Source: Acidobacteriota bacterium (lineage in GTDB: Bacteria; Acidobacteriota; Terriglobia; UBA7540). From it: DNA of 28,172 nt. The notes beneath the pieces were generated by a model. The model did not search any database. It saw only the letters and a list, made by a program, of their open reading frames with translations, and was not told the origin of the DNA. A program made the position numbers and the translations under genes. Where the stretch lies: assembly GCA_021827245.1 (NCBI GenBank), contig JAKAWN010000033.1, positions 1-28,172 on the forward strand. The letters are read 5' to 3'. Each line of letters opens with the position of its first letter. The stretch's first letter is position 1. Of the stretch, positions 16,941-23,903 are shown piece by piece.

Positions 16941-17268
16941 GGCTTCGTGTCCCATTAACAGGAGCAAAGTGTACCGTGCGAATGATAGACAGGAGAGGAA
17001 ACCCACCGTTATGCGGAGGCGGAAGAGACTGCTCATAATCGGCTCCGCCCAAGAGGGTCACGATCGTGCATTCACGCGGTTCAAGAACTTCTACTGACCA
17101 GCCGACGGCAGCCCTTCCACTGGAGGAAAGTCCCGTCTGCGGATCCTGGAATTGAATCCAATGAGCAGATTGACCTGCACCAAAAGTTGGTTGCAGGCAA
17201 GCCAGTGCAAACATAGCGGCAAGAAGTCCCAACGCTCGCATGACTCTTACACTGATCCCCGCGCTCAT
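16936..17268 (-). CDS. Small exported protein of unknown function
   Basis: I do not recognise this 110-residue product. It has a convincing signal peptide (basic start, then VMRALGLLAAMFALACLQP, cleavage around GAGQSA-HW). The mature part is about 75 residues, beginning HWIQFQDPQTGLSSS and containing GWSVEVLEPRECTIVTLLGG. One cysteine lies near the end of the hydrophobic core, but the residues before it (ALA) do not make a good lipobox. The ATG lies nine bases after the stop of the transporter gene, and the GAGG formed by that stop region (TGAGGCATTCTG) serves as ribosome-binding site. Translational coupling to the transporter is therefore likely, which is the main argument that it is a real gene. 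Confidence 0.55.
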   Translation of the reverse strand: MSAGISVRVMRALGLLAAMFALACLQPTFGAGQSAHWIQFQDPQTGLSSSGRAAVGWSVEVLEPRECTIVTLLGGADYEQSLPPPHNGGFPLLSIIRTVHFAPVNGTRSP

Positions 17269-17277
17269 CAGAATGCC

Positions 17278-18525
17278 TCACGTAGCGACTTTGGCAGGCG
17301 CCAGGAAATCTTTGCCTTTTTGTTCGCGCCCGAGGGCTATAACAATGCCCCCGATGACAATGACGGCGATTTCAAACCCGGCCATCGCCCAGGCGTAGCC
17401 CACATGATCGCGCAATGCGTACTCGATGGTGTTGGTCGGCGCGGCAATCAGAATTCCCAGGTGGTAGGACAGGCCAGGAAGAAGTCCTCGAACCGAGTCG
17501 GGCGAAAGCTCACTCAGATGCGCGGGGATGATTCCCCAGGCGCCCTGTACACCCATCTGCATCAAGAAGGCGCCAACCGCGAGAACGCGAACTGAGCTGC
17601 CAAAAGCCCAAAGTGGGATGACCACAAGCGACAGGCCGAAAGCGCCCAGCATGCCGCGCCTGCGCCCGACGCGCTCCGAGAGATGACCAAAAAGGACGGT
17701 GCCGATGATTGCTCCAATGTTGTAGAGCACAGCCATATCAGAAACCGTGCTTGCCTTGATTTTGTGAGCGGTTCTGAGGAAGTCGGGGTAGAGGTCCTGT
17801 GTTCCATGGGAGAGAAACATCATCATCGTCATCATTAACACCAGGTACAGAAGACTCTTCCAATGCCGTCCGACTGTGCGCAGGATGGCTCGAACATCAG
17901 GTTCGCGGTGCTCGAGCCAAGCCTTCGACTCTGGCACTCCCGCCCTAATATAAAGCGCCAGCAGGGCCGGCAGGGCGCCGATCCAGAACATTGCCCGCCA
18001 GCCCCACGCTGGCAGGATAAAGCGTGCGGCCACCGCTGCCAGGAGATAGCCAACAGAATAACCGCTTTGAAGGACGCCCGAAAGAATTCCCCTCCAGCGC
18101 CGTGGAACGCTCTCCATGGCCAGCGAGGCCCCGATTCCCCACTCGCCGCCCATACCGAGGCCGTAGAGGGCCCGCAAAAGAATGAAAACCGTGAAACTGG
18201 GAGCGAAACCACAAAGAACTTCAATAATCGAATAGAAGAGGACGTTCGCCATCAGTGAAATGCGACGGCCGTAGCGATCTGCGAAAATGCCAAAGATAAA
18301 AGCGCCGGCGGGCCGAGTTGCCAGCGTAGCGGTCAACGTCAAGATGATGTCCGCCTTCGACACCTGGAAACTCGTTGCCAGCGTTCCGACCAGAAACACG
18401 ACAATAAAGAAGTCGAAGGCGTCAAGCGTCCAGCCGAGGAAACATGCAAGGACAGTATGGAAGTAAGTGCCCTTGAAGGCTGCCGTTTGGGTAATGCCAA
18501 CTTCCGGAGAAGGAGGAGTATCCAT
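17278..18525 (-). CDS. MFS transporter, sugar-acid/carboxylate (NanT/SHS-like) type
   Basis: The 415-residue protein has about twelve predicted helices. FLGWTLDAFDFFIVVFLVG in helix 1 and the motif A loop GIFADRYGRR between helices 2 and 3 are typical of the metabolite:H+ symporter and sialate/lactate branch of the major facilitator superfamily. RALYGLGMGGEWGIGASLAM in helix 4 also fits, as does the second-half motif FGHLSERVGRRRG. The aspartates in helix 1 fit proton-coupled uptake of an organic acid; the substrate cannot be named. The ATG at 18525 lacks a good ribosome-binding site, but the N-terminus fits the family. A TTGACA-type promoter lies about 100 bases upstream. The following small exported-protein gene is coupled to it. 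Confidence 0.88.
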   Translation of the reverse strand: MDTPPSPEVGITQTAAFKGTYFHTVLACFLGWTLDAFDFFIVVFLVGTLATSFQVSKADIILTLTATLATRPAGAFIFGIFADRYGRRISLMANVLFYSIIEVLCGFAPSFTVFILLRALYGLGMGGEWGIGASLAMESVPRRWRGILSGVLQSGYSVGYLLAAVAARFILPAWGWRAMFWIGALPALLALYIRAGVPESKAWLEHREPDVRAILRTVGRHWKSLLYLVLMMTMMMFLSHGTQDLYPDFLRTAHKIKASTVSDMAVLYNIGAIIGTVLFGHLSERVGRRRGMLGAFGLSLVVIPLWAFGSSVRVLAVGAFLMQMGVQGAWGIIPAHLSELSPDSVRGLLPGLSYHLGILIAAPTNTIEYALRDHVGYAWAMAGFEIAVIVIGGIVIALGREQKGKDFLAPAKVAT

Positions 18526-18833
18526 TGGTTTCGGGGTGACCGGATCCGAGTTGTTCGGGACGGGGCTTCCTCTTGATGCGCCCGCCGTCCTCCTCGATCA
18601 AAGGACGGATGTCCCGGCGGTCAAAATACAAGGAACATCTTCCGAATGTCAAATATTCTCTGGAAATAGTGCGGCGGGCAGAAGGGACCACGGACCTCCG
18701 GCGGCCATCCTTTATCCCTTTTTTATGGTTCTTACGGGAAGGCGGGAATGCCGGAGGAAGATCTCAACTGGCGTTCGGGCGGGCTTTCAGAGGCGCTCAA
18801 AACCGAAACGGATGCCGGAGCAAATTCGCAACC
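18526..18833. other. Intergenic region upstream of the MFS transporter gene
   Basis: The 308 bases hold the transporter promoter (listed separately) and a leader of roughly 90 bases. Nothing between 18653 and 18833 looks like a gene or a clear terminator for the exported protein that ends at 18834. An 89-codon minus-strand frame overlapping the promoter and the transporter start lacks a ribosome-binding site and was not accepted. Confidence 0.5.
18623..18652 (-). promoter_or_regulatory. Sigma70-type promoter of the MFS transporter gene
   Basis: On the minus strand a perfect TTGACA (18652-18647) is followed after 18 bases by TATTTT (18628-18623, four of six). Transcription would begin near 18616, leaving a leader of about 90 bases before the ATG at 18525. 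Confidence 0.5.
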
Positions 18834-19490
18834 TCAGGGCTGGAAGACGATTGTCTTCAGATGGGCAAGCGGTTCGGAGAAATCGAAAACTTCCTGGCTT
18901 GCGGGATCATATTTGTCGGTAATACCCAGAAACTTGGCTTCGGCGGGTTGCGTGGTAGGCATGAGGAACTTGCCATGCTCAACCCGGCCATTCCGAAGCG
19001 TCATCGTAATTTCACCGTTTTGAAACTCTATGCGGGCGATCTTGGAAAAGTCTTCGACATCGGCACCACCCGCACGAAGCTGCAAAGGGAAAGAAGTAAT
19101 CGCAGGCACCGCTACAAGCAGAGATCCCACTCCGGGCGGCGGATAGAAATCGATGTAGGCATCAAAGACCTGTGTCGTCTTGCCGCTGATGTCCGTCACG
19201 GTGGCCGTATAGCCGAATTGCTTCCACAGCTCCACGATGCTTTGTCGCTGCTGCGGCGAACTCACCACGACGGTGTAAGGCAGGCTACCCTTAGACAATT
19301 GAACTTTTTCGACCCGCATATCGGCCAGGTCAAAGTGCTTGTAAATGAGGATGGAAGAATCCTGGTGAACCACAATTGCGTTGCGCTGCACGACGCGCTC
19401 CCGCCCCTCCGCTGTCATCTGGTAAATCGTATCCGCCTTCAGCGAGAGGGCCAGCGACATCAGGAAAGCGAGCAAAAGAGGGAGTTTCAC
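18834..19490 (-). CDS. Exported protein of unknown function downstream of the TPR protein
   Basis: I do not recognise the family. The frame is open up to an ATG at 19556, but an intrinsic terminator (19506-19540) lies inside that longer version. The GTG at 19490 gives a textbook signal peptide (VKLPLLLAFLMSLALSLKA, then DTIYQ), so I place the start there: 218 residues. The mature protein has a run of short beta-rich segments: IYQMTAEGRERVVQRNAIVV, MRVEKVQLSKGSLPYTVVVS and IARIEFQNGEITMTLRNGRV. The last of these resembles the repeats of small envelope-associated beta proteins. It follows the TPR gene by 82 bases on the same strand, so expression may depend on read-through of the terminator. 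Both products are exported and may act together. Confidence 0.7.
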   Translation of the reverse strand: MKLPLLLAFLMSLALSLKADTIYQMTAEGRERVVQRNAIVVHQDSSILIYKHFDLADMRVEKVQLSKGSLPYTVVVSSPQQRQSIVELWKQFGYTATVTDISGKTTQVFDAYIDFYPPPGVGSLLVAVPAITSFPLQLRAGGADVEDFSKIARIEFQNGEITMTLRNGRVEHGKFLMPTTQPAEAKFLGITDKYDPASQEVFDFSEPLAHLKTIVFQP

Positions 19491-19505
19491 GTAACGGCCT
19501 GGCGC

Positions 19506-19540
19506 CAAAAGAAAACCCCGCCTCTGATGCTGGCGGGGCT
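19506..19540 (-). terminator. Intrinsic terminator after the TPR gene
   Basis: On the minus strand the stem CCCCGCC/GGCGGGG (19538-19532 with 19522-19516, loop of 9 bases) is followed at once by TTTTCTTTT (19515-19507). It lies 33-67 bases after the TPR stop codon and 16 bases before the GTG of the next gene. This is the clearest terminator in the window. Confidence 0.8.
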
Positions 19541-19572
19541 TCCCGATCTTCGTCATGGATTAATCTGCACTA

Positions 19573-20655
19573 TTACTTCTTCTTGTATTGTGTGGAGACT
19601 TTGCCCTGAAGCGTTGCAATCATCGCCTTTGCAGCCGCGGCATTGGGCCCGTTAGGATCAAGCTGCAAATATTTCTGGAAAGATTCGACTGTCCCATCCG
19701 GAGCTTTGACCTGGCCGTTTGCCGTCATCGTGGCCTTCCCCATCAACGCCTGACCTTTCAGATAATATGCCTCGGCGTTGTTGGGATCGAGACTGATGAC
19801 TTTATCGAAAGCCGCGAGCGCATCGTCCATCTTTCCGGCATTGTACATGATGGCGCCAATGTTGAAGTAATAACGGCCGGCATTCGTCGGGTCAAGGGTT
19901 GCCGCCTGCTGGAATTGCGCCTGAGCTTCCTGAAGCTTGCCCATGCTCGCGTAAACGCTGCCCAAATTGTTGTGCATGGCCGCGTCGTTGGGATTCAACT
20001 GGAGGGCCTTCTGGTACGTTGCAATCGCCTGATCATTTTCCTTCGCCTTGGCGTACGCATCGGCTAAGCGCGCCAGGACAACAGGAACATTCTTATCCTT
20101 GGCAAAAGGAAGCGCCTGTTGATACGCGGCAGCAGCCTCTTTATATTTCTGCTGGTTATAAAGGGTATTCCCCTCTTCAAAATACTTCTTGAGTCCTGTA
20201 AACTGTTTTTCTTCTTTGGCCTGCTTCTCCGCCGCCTCCTGCGCCTTCTTGGCCTCTTCCGGATTCGCCTTTATCATTTGCTGGCGGGCCTGTTCCTGCG
20301 CAACCGGTGACATTTCCTTCGGAAGGTTAAAGTCCACTTCCGTGGGATCGCCCAACCCGATGTGCTTTTCAATGTAAAAGAGGTTCTGGCCACTGGGATT
20401 CTGCAAAAGGATCTTGTAGTTCCCTATAGGCAATCCAATGTAAACATAATTGCCCTTTTTGTTCGTCTTGGTCTTATAAGTCGATTTGATGTCCAGGCGT
20501 TCAATCAGAACAATGCACTTGACGCAAGGCTTCCCGTCCTGCAGGGTAGCTTTTCCTTCCACCCCGCCGGTTTGAGCATAGGCAGGCATCACCATGCCCA
20601 ACACCGCGAGGGCAAACGCCACTCCCAGAATCTTTCTTGCTGATATAAACTTCAT
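19573..20655 (-). CDS. Exported carboxypeptidase-regulatory-like / TPR protein
   Basis: The 360-residue protein has a signal peptide (KILGVAFALAVLGMVMPAYA, cleaved before QTGG), then a beta-sandwich of the carboxypeptidase-regulatory-like type at about 30-112 (GGVEGKATLQDGKPCVKC, TNKKGNYVYIGLPIGNYKI). A charged, Ala/Lys/Glu-rich helical linker follows (about 115-155). From 158 onward come four or five tetratricopeptide repeats, each with the A-x-LG/G...Y/A...A-x-x-x-F/Y pattern and closing on LNPND, LDPTN, LDPNN or LDPNG. Such proteins act as periplasmic scaffolds for assembly of envelope complexes. A CxxC (CVKC) in the sandwich could be a disulfide. GAGGAGGT precedes the ATG; a well-spaced promoter and an intrinsic terminator show a transcription unit of its own. 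Confidence 0.9.
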   Translation of the reverse strand: MKFISARKILGVAFALAVLGMVMPAYAQTGGVEGKATLQDGKPCVKCIVLIERLDIKSTYKTKTNKKGNYVYIGLPIGNYKILLQNPSGQNLFYIEKHIGLGDPTEVDFNLPKEMSPVAQEQARQQMIKANPEEAKKAQEAAEKQAKEEKQFTGLKKYFEEGNTLYNQQKYKEAAAAYQQALPFAKDKNVPVVLARLADAYAKAKENDQAIATYQKALQLNPNDAAMHNNLGSVYASMGKLQEAQAQFQQAATLDPTNAGRYYFNIGAIMYNAGKMDDALAAFDKVISLDPNNAEAYYLKGQALMGKATMTANGQVKAPDGTVESFQKYLQLDPNGPNAAAAKAMIATLQGKVSTQYKKK

Positions 20656-20688
20656 TTCTACCTCCTCAACTCAAACTGCCCGAGATTT

Positions 20689-20717
20689 ATTTTAGCTTCA
20701 TCCCGCCTGATGCTCAA
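20689..20717 (-). promoter_or_regulatory. Sigma70-type promoter of the TPR gene
   Basis: On the minus strand TTGAGC (20717-20712) and TAAAAT (20694-20689) are separated by exactly 17 bases. Transcription would begin near 20682, giving a leader of about 27 bases that contains the GAGGAGGT ribosome-binding site. The promoter lies in the 95-base gap after queC. Confidence 0.6.
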
Positions 20718-20750
20718 CCCAAACCCGTGCTTTTGAGGCGGTCGAGAGTC

Positions 20751-21485
20751 TCAACCAGCACAGGATGCCTGCGGCGTGTACCGCGGACGGATGGCATAGG
20801 GAATGGGATCGTCAAAACCTGCTTCCTGGAAGGCCCGCAACCGAAGAGCGCAACTGTCACAAACGCCGCAAGCCACGTCCTGACGCTGATAGCAGGACCA
20901 TGTGAGGCGGAGCGGAGCTCCCAGTTCGATGCCCTTTCGCACAATGTCGCTCTTCCGCATGTGAATGACCGGAGTCACGATCTCGAGCTGGGTTTCGGGC
21001 TTTGTTCCCACCGCGATCAGACGATTGAAAGCCTCGTAGTACTCGGGGCGGCAGTCCGGGTACCCCGAACTGTCTTCCGCGACCGCGCCGATAAAAATCT
21101 TTCGAGCGCCGATAACTTCGCCCCAGGACACAGCGATGGAAAGAAAATGTGCGTTCCGAAACGGTACATAACTGGATGGGATCTCCTTACGTTCAAGGTC
21201 CGCACGCTCCACCGGGATATTGGGATCAGTGAGGCTCGAACCTCCGATCTGCCGAAGATGGTCCAGGCGACAAACCCTGCGCTGTTCAGCCTGATAAAAA
21301 TCCGCGAGGGCGTTGAAAGCCGCTAATTCCCTGCTCTCGGTTCGCTGGCCGTACGCCACGTGCAAAAGCGCCACCCGATACTCACGGACGGCGATGGCAG
21401 TCGCTACACAACTGTCCAACCCGCCACTGGCCAGCACTACCGCCAGAGACCGTCCGCCAGGTGTTTGAGGAATGCTCATCAACAC
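20751..21485 (-). CDS. queC: 7-cyano-7-deazaguanine (preQ0) synthase
   Basis: QueC converts 7-carboxy-7-deazaguanine to preQ0 with ATP and ammonia, on the way to queuosine in tRNA. The 244 residues show the PP-loop ATP-binding motif SGGLDS near residue 20, [26 protein letters not shown], the [18 protein letters not shown] substrate loop, and a C-terminal zinc site of four cysteines ([16 protein letters not shown]). I took the GTG at 21485, five bases after GGAG; an ATG at 21479 would shorten it by two residues. It follows queE by 68 bases on the same strand, so the two steps are probably co-expressed. queD and folE, which make the precursor, are not in this window. Confidence 0.96.
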   Translation of the reverse strand: MLMSIPQTPGGRSLAVVLASGGLDSCVATAIAVREYRVALLHVAYGQRTESRELAAFNALADFYQAEQRRVCRLDHLRQIGGSSLTDPNIPVERADLERKEIPSSYVPFRNAHFLSIAVSWGEVIGARKIFIGAVAEDSSGYPDCRPEYYEAFNRLIAVGTKPETQLEIVTPVIHMRKSDIVRKGIELGAPLRLTWSCYQRQDVACGVCDSCALRLRAFQEAGFDDPIPYAIRPRYTPQASCAG

Positions 21486-21553
21486 ATTTGCTCCTTAGTT
21501 GCAGTCAACAGGGCAAGTCGCCTGGCCCTCGCCGGAAGGCCGCACTCTTCATC

Positions 21554-22192
21554 TTAGACTCCACGCGTCTCGGGATCCCAGATAAACTTATGAAGCTGTA
21601 ATCCCACCCGAACTTCCAGATCATCGCGCAAGATCCATTCCGCAAGCTGGCGAGGCGGCAACTGGCCGAAGACCGGAGAGAAAATGATTTCGTCCACGCG
21701 CTCGGAAAGACGATGGCTGGCCAGGAAATCACGAGCGTAGAGGTAATCGCTTTCATCTAGGATCACGAACTTGATCTGGTCTTTCCGCTCCAGGACATCA
21801 AGGTTTGCGAGATCAAACTTGCCACTCTCTCCGCTTGCCGGACATTTCACGTCCACGATCTTCACCACGGCTCGTGCAAGATCTCCGACAAACCTTTCTC
21901 CGCTGGTTTCCACCAGCACTCGATAGCCTTCAGCAAGGAGGCTGTCGGCAAGTCCGATGGTTTCTTTCTGGAGCAACGGCTCTCCACCGGTAAGTTCTAC
22001 CAGCTTTCCGCCCAACGAGCGAACACGATCCAGGACCTGAGCGGGAGTCATCTTCTGTCCCCCGTGGAACGCATACGCCGTATCACACCAATGGCACCGA
22101 AGATTGCAACCGGTCAGACGAACAAAAATGCAAGGGAGACCGGCAAAAGTCGATTCACCCTGGATTGATTTGAAGATCTCCGTAATAACCAT
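21554..22192 (-). CDS. queE: 7-carboxy-7-deazaguanine synthase (radical SAM)
   Basis: QueE rearranges 6-carboxytetrahydropterin to 7-carboxy-7-deazaguanine with S-adenosylmethionine and Mg. The ATG at 22192 yields 212 residues, the family's usual size. It opens with VITEIFKSIQGES, the expected N-terminus; a frame extension to 22300 is basic and unlike the family. The [4Fe-4S] motif is CNLRCHWC (CX3CX2C), followed by DTAYAF, LTGGEPLLQ (SAM contact) and VDVKCPASGE. The end (RVGLQLHKFIWDPETRGV) is typical. The ribosome-binding site is weak. It is divergent from the M48 protease gene; the spacer shows no preQ1 riboswitch that I can recognise. Confidence 0.96.
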   Translation of the reverse strand: MVITEIFKSIQGESTFAGLPCIFVRLTGCNLRCHWCDTAYAFHGGQKMTPAQVLDRVRSLGGKLVELTGGEPLLQKETIGLADSLLAEGYRVLVETSGERFVGDLARAVVKIVDVKCPASGESGKFDLANLDVLERKDQIKFVILDESDYLYARDFLASHRLSERVDEIIFSPVFGQLPPRQLAEWILRDDLEVRVGLQLHKFIWDPETRGV

Positions 22193-22402
22193 CAAGCGTA
22201 GCAGAAACCGACTCCCTATCTTAACCGATTTCCATCCTCGAAGCACACCTTGCCGGCTGACTGTTGAAAATTGTCGCCTCAATAAGGAATAACACCGCAA
22301 TGACTGCTGTTTCGATATGTGGTCTCCTCTCTATGGGCAACACTTTTGGGACAAATTAAAGACGTGAACGGACCTTCAGACTCTGGAAAGAGAGAGAGGA
22401 AA

Positions 22403-23859
22403 GTGAAAATCAATGTGGGGACATGCCTGGCGCTCATTCTAGCAGAAGTTATTCTGTTCATACCCGCCGGGGGCTATTTGCCGCCACGTTTCCGAGGACG
22501 CCGTCAAACCTGACCGAGCTTGCCCACGAATTGCGAAAACCGTACCTGACGCTTTTCAGAATTTCGCCTTCGTTACACTTCACTTCCAACCAGATCAGTC
22601 AGATGCAGGAGCTGCTTCAAATGCAAAGAAGTGAGTGCGTCGGGGCGATGAAGCAGAATGCCAACAAGTACAAGTCAGAAATAACTAATTACGAGCACCA
22701 CCTTCAAAAAGTTACTGCCACGATCTCATATGCAGAGCGGCACAACCTCCACTGCAAGATCCAGAACCTCCGATATGAGCAGGCTCAGAGGGCCGTTCTG
22801 GGTCAGCACGCCATCCCTATCGCCTACGAGGACGAAAAGGCAAAACCGGACCTGATTAAAAACTGGCCCTCTGATCTCATAAAGATCAAGCAGGAAATCG
22901 CGAGCGGCGCGTATCTTAAGCGGCGCTGGGGTAATGTCCGGGATATTGGCAAAAGGACTATCGTTCCTGGACAACAGAAGGACGTTCCGTTAGGCGAGGA
23001 AGCCGTCAAACAGCTCGAGCGGTCCGGTATGATGCCGCCCGTGCTGAACGACCCCCAAGTTGTGGATTACGTCAATAAAGTAGCCCAGAATGTAGCCCTG
23101 CACTCGGACCTGAAAGTCGCCTTGCACCTCAAGGTCCTCGATACAAGACAGATCAACGCCTTCTCTTTTCCAGGCGGCCTTGTCTTCGTGAACACCGGGC
23201 TTCTGAACGCGGCGGATGACTCGTCAGGACTAGCCGGGGTCCTCGGACATGAAATCGCGCATGTTGTGTGCAGGCACGGCTACCGCAAGATGGAGCATGA
23301 AAAACTGGCGAATATTTTCATGGAAGGAGCATCCGTCGCGGCCGGTATCTCGATCCCCGGAGCGAACACTATTGGAGGGTATCTGGCAGAATCGTACGCG
23401 TTCCAGTATGGCTTCTATGGCGCCGGGGTGCTGCTGAACCTGGCGCTGCTCGGCGTCAGCCGCGAGTATGAACTTCAGGCCGACCAACTGGGGATTCAGT
23501 ATTGCTGGAATGCCGGCTATGATCCCACGGGGGTCATCCGCTTCTTTGACAAATTGGCGACAAAGGTCGGCTACGTTCAGGGAATCGGCTGGTTCTATGA
23601 CCATCCGCCGTTTTACACCCGCATGCTCGATGCCGAACGCGAAATCATGTTCCTGCCGAAGAAGCGACACTTGGAGATCAATTCAAAAGGGTTCGCGAAC
23701 ATGAAGAAAGCGCTTGCCAAATACATGGCGAAGCATCATCCGAAAACGAAAAAGCATGTTTTACCTTACGAACGGGTAAAAGGATGTTCGGAGCCCAAAA
23801 AGATTGGCTATAACCGCAAGCAGTCCATTCAAAAGTTGTGCAGTTCTTCGCGCCTTTGA
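22403..23859 (+). CDS. M48-family periplasmic metalloprotease, apparent frameshift after the signal peptide
   Basis: The protease body is in one frame (open from 22423). The domain has the zinc motif HEIAH (23248-23262, about residue 280), followed by the third-ligand helix REYELQADQLGIQY about 70 residues later and FYDHPPFYTRMLDAERE. Before it is a helical lead with NLHCKIQNLRYEQ and YLKRRWGNVRDIGKR. These proteases (BepA/LoiP-like) act in the envelope, but the body frame has no signal peptide. A GTG at 22403, with AGAGGAAA before it, opens a different frame encoding KINVGTCLALILAEVILFIPAGG, an excellent signal peptide, which then stops at 22513. One extra G in the G5 tract at 22469-22473 would join both into a protein cleaved near LFAA. 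The gene is therefore either a true frameshift, a phase-variable or slippage site, or an assembly error. Confidence 0.82.
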
Positions 23860-23882
23860 TGCTTGTCAGGCGCTCGCGGTCC

Positions 23883-23899
23883 CGGTTGTCGGGCAACCG
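23883..23899. other. Stem-loop between convergent M48 and GH3 genes
   Basis: CGGTTG (23883-23888) pairs with CAACCG (23894-23899) around TCGGG in the 44-base gap between two genes that end toward each other. A bidirectional transcription stop is plausible from position; there is no T-run. Confidence 0.3.
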
Positions 23900-23903
23900 T
23901 CCC

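Noticed and set aside
22193..22300. Longer queE start at 22300
   Set aside because: The extra 36 residues are basic and unlike QueE, which begins at the ITEIFKSIQGES segment.
22193..22330. preQ1 riboswitch in front of queE-queC
   Set aside because: I found no C-rich loop plus A-rich tail of the preQ1 types in the minus-strand leader.
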